A stretch of 8,261 nucleotides of DNA from Candidatus Eiseniibacteriota bacterium. Its GTDB lineage: Bacteria; Joyebacterota; Joyebacteria; Joyebacterales; Joyebacteraceae. How positions within the stretch are numbered: position 1 is the stretch's first letter; each line of letters opens with the position of its first letter. Below the pieces are notes generated by a model that saw only the letters and a program-made list of their open reading frames with translations, ran no database searches and was not told where the DNA came from. Below, one piece after another: positions 5,954-8,261 of the stretch. Location: NCBI GenBank assembly GCA_030609605.1, contig JAUWBY010000092.1, forward strand, positions 1-8,261, read 5' to 3'. The translations under genes and the position numbers were made by a program.

Positions 5954-6419
5954 TGTTCGACAGCCTGTATCCCTTTCCGGCCCTGGCGATGTCCCGCTTC
6001 GCGTCGCGCTCAGCCAGTGTTCTACGTTTGTCATATAGTCGCTTCCCTCGACAGATACCCACCTCCACTTTCACCCGTCCACGCTTGAGGTAGATGCTGA
6101 TGGGGATCAGGGTCATGCTCTTTTCCTGAATCTGTCGATGAAGCCGCCTGATCTGCGCCTTGTGCGCCAGGAGCTTCCGTTTCCGAAGAGGATCAACGTT
6201 GGAGCGATTGCCTTGTTCGTACGGGCTGATGTGAACACCATACAGGTAGAGTTCGCCACCTTCAACCTTGGCAAATCCATCGACCAGCTGGACCTTTCCC
6301 AGACGAATCGACTTGACCTCGGTCCCCTTGAGAGCAATCCCGGTCTCGAGGACGTCCACAACATGATAGTCGTGGAGGGCCCGCTTGTTCTTCGCGATGA
6401 CCTTGACTCCGTCAGCCAC
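5946..6419 (-). CDS. smpB: SsrA-binding protein SmpB
   Basis: This 157-residue protein binds tmRNA and carries it to stalled ribosomes for trans-translation. The family core is clear: KNKRALHDYHVVDVLETGIALKG (residues 10-32) and GTEVKSIRLGKVQLVDGFA, then LYLYGVHISPYEQGN (57-71), followed by a basic region (RKRKLLAHKAQI) and the C-terminal GKRLYDKRRTLAERDAKRDIAR (124-145), which enters the ribosome's decoding region. Length is normal. The start is GTG (6417-6419), with CGGAG 8 nt upstream. It is the first gene of the operon and its stop overlaps the amidase start. I found no tmRNA gene in the window, although the two genes are often neighbours. Confidence 0.97.
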   Translation of the reverse strand: MADGVKVIAKNKRALHDYHVVDVLETGIALKGTEVKSIRLGKVQLVDGFAKVEGGELYLYGVHISPYEQGNRSNVDPLRKRKLLAHKAQIRRLHRQIQEKSMTLIPISIYLKRGRVKVEVGICRGKRLYDKRRTLAERDAKRDIARAGKGYRLSNNG

Positions 6420-6429
6420 TAGAGCAACT

Positions 6430-6538
6430 CCGATCGTACATCACGTGCATGCCGCCCTGCCTGGATCCGCGTAGCAGCGCCCGACCGTACATCACACGCA
6501 TGTGGCGCGCCCAGGGCATGTCTGGAACCGCGGAGCAG
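6430..6538 (-). repeat. Imperfect tandem duplication in the smpB leader
   Basis: Two adjacent copies (58 bp at 6481-6538, 48 bp at 6430-6477, 3 bp apart) share a 17-bp left block (CTGCTMCGCGGWTCCAG, two differences) and a 22-bp right block around TGATGTACG (three differences); the middle differs by about 10 bp. Both lie between the predicted smpB promoter and the GTG start, and the second ends at the ribosome binding site. The shared blocks contain no open frame with a start that I can support. Confidence 0.75.
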
Positions 6539-6558
6539 TATCCGTCCGCTTCCAGAGG

Positions 6559-6588
6559 ATGCTATCAGAGCACGTTCAGCAAGGGCAA
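6559..6588 (-). promoter_or_regulatory. Possible extended -10 promoter of the smpB operon
   Basis: TAGCAT (6559-6564) is preceded by TGA, an extended -10 signal, and by TTGCCC (6583-6588) at an 18-bp spacing. The start would be near 6552, giving a leader of about 130 nt that contains the duplication. The match is moderate. Confidence 0.45.
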
Positions 6589-6664
6589 GAGGATTGGGGG
6601 GGAATGGAACCACTCGGGTGAATCACGCACGTGGGGAAGCACCTCGTGGGCGGCCGGCGAGTCC

Positions 6665-6857
6665 CAAAGAGACAGGCGGGGAGATACCTCCCCGCCTGAA
6701 GTTCAGGCTGATCCCCACCATCCTAATTCCCAGCCGGCAACGTCGAGAGAAGAGCATCCAGACCAGCGCTGCTGTGACAACAGGGTGCGAGTGATTCTCT
6801 CTGGTCCTGCGGGCTCTCCAAGTATCGGGCGCTAGCCGGCCAAGTCACGAGGCCACA
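6665..6857 (-). ncRNA. Predicted structured non-coding RNA upstream of smpB
   Basis: A near-consensus promoter (6864-6892) and a terminator (6666-6698) bracket about 190 nt with no supported open frame. The RNA folds into a long rod: CTTGGCCGGC (6844-6835) with GCCGGCTGGG (6738-6729), 10 bp; GGAGAGC (6819-6813) with GCTCTTC (6755-6749), 7 bp; GGACCAG (6807-6801) with CTGGTCT (6766-6760), 7 bp; then CGC/GCG and CTGT/ACAG under a TGTC loop. A large asymmetric internal loop (15 and 10 nt) separates the first two helices. A separate hairpin GCCTGA/TCAGGC (6708-6694) overlaps the terminator's 5' arm. A rod with a central bubble recalls 6S RNA, but I see no diagnostic sequence, and the rod is shorter. 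A leader with an attenuator for smpB is the other reading. Confidence 0.5.
6666..6698 (-). terminator. Intrinsic terminator
   Basis: CAGGCGGGGAG and CTCCCCGCCTG form a perfect 11-bp, GC-rich stem (6673-6698) with a 4-nt loop. On the minus strand it is followed by TCTCTTT (6672-6666); on the plus strand it is followed by AAGTTCAGG, so termination is predicted on the minus strand only. Confidence 0.75.
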
Positions 6858-6863
6858 TTATTA

Positions 6864-6892
6864 AGAATACCACAGATGCTTGTGCGTGTCAA
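6864..6892 (-). promoter_or_regulatory. Sigma-70-type promoter of the predicted ncRNA
   Basis: TTGACA (6887-6892) is a perfect -35 box, followed by a 17-bp spacer and TATTCT (6864-6869), with TG-rich sequence just before it. Transcription would start near 6857 on the minus strand. No coding region follows until smpB, more than 430 nt away. Confidence 0.75.
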
Positions 6893-7016
6893 TGTCCCGA
6901 AGAGAAGAGCGACCCCCCGTCCCGCCACGACGACCACAGCAACGGAGTCCGTTGGTCGGGTCGGAGCCACGCGTCCGACCAGTACACCATCGAAGTCTGC
7001 GGGAAATCCTTTCTGG
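6893..7016. other. Intergenic region between divergent promoters, with a palindrome and a hairpin
   Basis: This stretch separates the minus-strand ncRNA promoter from the plus-strand tRNA-Leu promoter. AACGGA-G-TCCGTT (6941-6953) is a perfect palindrome around one base. GGTCGGA (6959-6965) pairs with TCCGACC (6974-6980), and a second GGTCGG at 6954-6959 can compete for the same partner. I see no gene that I can support. Together with 6420-6892 and 7017-7064 this makes a protein-free gap of about 640 bp. Confidence 0.5.
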
Positions 7017-7045
7017 TTGACTAGGGTGGAGCACCAGACTAAGCT
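7017..7045 (+). promoter_or_regulatory. Promoter of tRNA-Leu
   Basis: TTGACT (7017-7022), five of six to the -35 consensus, is followed at 17 bp by TAAGCT (7040-7045), only three of six to TATAAT. The start would be near 7052, about 13 nt before the tRNA. Spacing and position support it more than the -10 box does. Confidence 0.5.
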
Positions 7046-7064
7046 TTATGTCTGGATGTAACGT

Positions 7065-7152
7065 GCCGAAGTGGTGGAATTGGTAGACGCGCTGCGTTCA
7101 GGGCGCAGTGGGGCTAGTCCCTGTGGGGGTTCGAGTCCCCCCTTCGGCACCA
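7065..7152 (+). tRNA. tRNA-Leu(CAG)
   Basis: The acceptor arm GCCGAAG (7065-7071) pairs with CTTCGGC, the discriminator is A and CCA is encoded (7150-7152). The anticodon stem CTGCG/CGCAG closes the loop TTCAGGG, giving anticodon CAG (7099-7101), which reads CUG. The long variable arm (TGGGGCTAGTCCCTG) marks a class II tRNA, as expected for leucine. The T arm is GGGGT-TCGAGTC with CCCCC following. Confidence 0.97.
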
Positions 7153-7161
7153 AAGTCAGCG

Positions 7162-7192
7162 GAGAGCGGCGTGCCGATGGCAGGCCGCTTTC
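7162..7192 (+). terminator. Terminator hairpin after tRNA-Leu
   Basis: GAGAGCGGC (7162-7170) pairs with GCCGCTTTC (7184-7192), 9 bp with one G-U; after a G-G mismatch TGCC pairs with GGCA under a GAT loop. It begins 9 nt after the tRNA 3' end. The U-run is short and lies inside the stem, so termination may be partial and allow read-through into the DUF362 gene. Confidence 0.6.
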
Positions 7193-7194
7193 GC

Positions 7195-7239
7195 GCAAAT
7201 GGCCACTGGGCAAGCGGCCACTGAGCGAATGGCCACTCT
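7195..7239 (+). repeat. Three tandem copies of a 15-bp unit
   Basis: The units at 7195-7209, 7210-7224 and 7225-7239 fit GCRAAYGGCCACTNN with a few changes (the second has AGC for AAT; the third ends TCT). All share GGCCACT. They lie between the tRNA-Leu terminator and the DUF362 ribosome binding site. A perfect palindrome TCGAG-T-CTCGA (7277-7287) lies just before that site. No clear promoter is visible in 7193-7301. Confidence 0.75.
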
Positions 7240-7301
7240 GGAAACGTGACCCGATCACTGCTCCAGATGGCGGCTATCGAGTCTCGACAAGGGGGCGTGA
7301 T

Positions 7302-8261
7302 GTGGCAAAGTCGAAGGTAGCAGTACTCCGAACGAAGCCGGAGACGGTGCTCCAGGACTACCAGCGGCTCTGTGAACTTGCAGGGATCGGTAACGCCCTC
7401 GATCAGTCCGCCACTACGATCATCAAGGACAACATCAGCTGGCACCTCATGTACCCCGGTTCCAACACGACCCCGTGGCAGCTCGAGGGGACAATCCTGG
7501 GTCTCAAGGACGCCGGATTCGATGACCTGGTGGATGTGCACAACAAGACGGTTGTCACGATCGCCGATCTTGGGGACCGCTACAACAAGTTCGGCCCCGT
7601 CCTCGAGAAGTACGGGGTTCCAAAGAAGTACAACTTCAAGTCGGAAGACATGACATGGATCAAGTACGAGCCCAAGGCCAAGATGGCCGTGCTCAACAGA
7701 ATCTTCCCCGACGGCATCTACCTCCCGGACTACTTCTTCGGGAAGAACATCGTTCATCTGCCAACCGTCAAAACGCACAGCTACACCGTGACGACAGGGG
7801 CTCTTAAAAATGCTTTCGGCGGGCTCCTGAACGTGAACCGCCACATGACACACACATGGATTCACGACACGATCGTTGATCTTCTGGCCATTCAGAAGGA
7901 GATCCACACGGGTCTGTTCTGCACGATGGATGGTACGACCGCCGGAAGCGGCCCCGGGCCGCGGACGCTCATCCCCCACCAGAAGGATGTGATTCTGGCA
8001 TCGGACGATCAGGTGGCCATCGACGCGGTTGCGGCACAGATGATGGGCTTCAATCCAATGGAGATGCGCTACATTGCCCACGCCACTGAGCGCGGCCTCG
8101 GACAGGGAGACCCACGGCAGATCGAGATAGTCGGTGATCCAGAGCTGGCCGATGAGCGGTGGGGCTTCAAGTTAGGCGTGAACCTGGGGACCGGCGCCGT
8201 CATGTTGCTCTGGCGCTCGCCGCTCAGGATATTCCAGAAGCTCCTCTTCCAGACACCCATC
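7302..8261 (+). CDS. DUF362-domain protein, N-terminal part (3' end outside window), GTG start
   Basis: The frame from GTG 7302-7304 stays open for 320 codons to the window edge. AAGGGGG (7289-7295) lies 6 nt upstream; the nearby ATGs at 7267 and 7300 are in another frame that hits a TAG. The family is known by name only (DUF362), often in iron-sulfur or anaerobic contexts; its reaction is not established. Seen: TTIIKDNISWHLMYPG (residues 38-53), GLKDAGFDDLVDVHNK (67-82), VHLPTVKTHSYTVTTGALKN (151-170), the core of the domain, followed by AFGGLLNVNRHMTH, then TMDGTTAGSGPGPR (208-221) and ASDDQVAIDAVAAQMMGF (233-250). No cysteine clusters appear in the visible part, so any ferredoxin domain would have to lie beyond the window. 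No signal peptide is seen, so it is probably cytoplasmic. Function remains unknown. Confidence 0.88.
   Translation, partial: MAKSKVAVLRTKPETVLQDYQRLCELAGIGNALDQSATTIIKDNISWHLMYPGSNTTPWQLEGTILGLKDAGFDDLVDVHNKTVVTIADLGDRYNKFGPVLEKYGVPKKYNFKSEDMTWIKYEPKAKMAVLNRIFPDGIYLPDYFFGKNIVHLPTVKTHSYTVTTGALKNAFGGLLNVNRHMTHTWIHDTIVDLLAIQKEIHTGLFCTMDGTTAGSGPGPRTLIPHQKDVILASDDQVAIDAVAAQMMGFNPMEMRYIAHATERGLGQGDPRQIEIVGDPELADERWGFKLGVNLGTGAVMLLWRSPLRIFQKLLFQTPI

Noticed and set aside
5954..6034. Longer amidase start at 6034
   Set aside because: It would add 27 residues before the signal peptide and overlap smpB by 89 nt; the ATG at 5951-5953 places the signal peptide at the N-terminus.
6850..7045. Minus-strand frame with a hydrophobic stretch, and the opposite 61-codon plus-strand frame
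   Set aside because: Neither has a convincing start or ribosome binding site, the minus frame contains the ncRNA promoter, and neither resembles a known family.
6420..7064. tmRNA (ssrA) gene next to smpB
   Set aside because: No tRNA-like TTCGA arm with a CCA end, and no tag reading frame, is present on either strand outside tRNA-Leu.
7098..8081. Minus-strand open frame of 327 codons
   Set aside because: It is antisense to the DUF362 gene and runs into tRNA-Leu; the plus-strand frame has the clear family motifs. Its QWPLA-like repeats are only the 15-bp DNA repeat read in reverse.

Overview
The window looks like a GC-rich bacterial chromosome segment holding core housekeeping genes rather than a mobile or accessory region. 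Nothing in it resembles a phage, transposon or CRISPR array. Five tRNAs with encoded CCA, an SSB with a DDDLPF tail, SmpB, MurI and a signal-peptide-bearing amidase fix it as bacterial. The mix (copper-amine-oxidase-like plus AMIN-like amidase, GerMN protein, GT4 and DUF362 proteins) fits an uncultured lineage, but I cannot name the phylum from sequence alone.

Layout: everything from 1 to about 6890 reads on the minus strand; the right end reads on the plus strand. From right to left the minus strand carries: a predicted structured non-coding RNA with its own promoter and terminator (6665-6892); a smpB promoter with a leader containing an imperfect duplication (6430-6588); a tight operon smpB - amidase - GerMN protein - murI - rdgB (6419-2304); a three-stem-loop leader or small RNA with its own promoter (1992-2149); a tRNA operon Pro-Arg-His with ssb inserted before tRNA-Lys (1927-999); and the 5' part of a GT4 glycosyltransferase that appears to start with ATA (793-1, running off the window). 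The plus strand carries tRNA-Leu(CAG), its terminator, a 15-bp tandem repeat and the 5' part of a DUF362 gene (7302-8261, running off the window).

How the genes fit: the five-gene operon joins ribosome rescue (SmpB) to cell-wall work (amidase, MurI making D-glutamate) and nucleotide-pool cleaning (RdgB). The trio gerM-murI-rdgB resembles the Bacillus subtilis racE-gerM-rph-ysnA block but lacks rph. The tRNA operon has a near-consensus sigma-70 promoter and probably co-transcribes ssb, whose mRNA would be released by tRNA processing.

Most worth checking: the putative ncRNA upstream of smpB, the stem-loop RNA before the tRNA operon, the ATA start of the glycosyltransferase, and a His-to-Gln change at a zinc-ligand position of the amidase.
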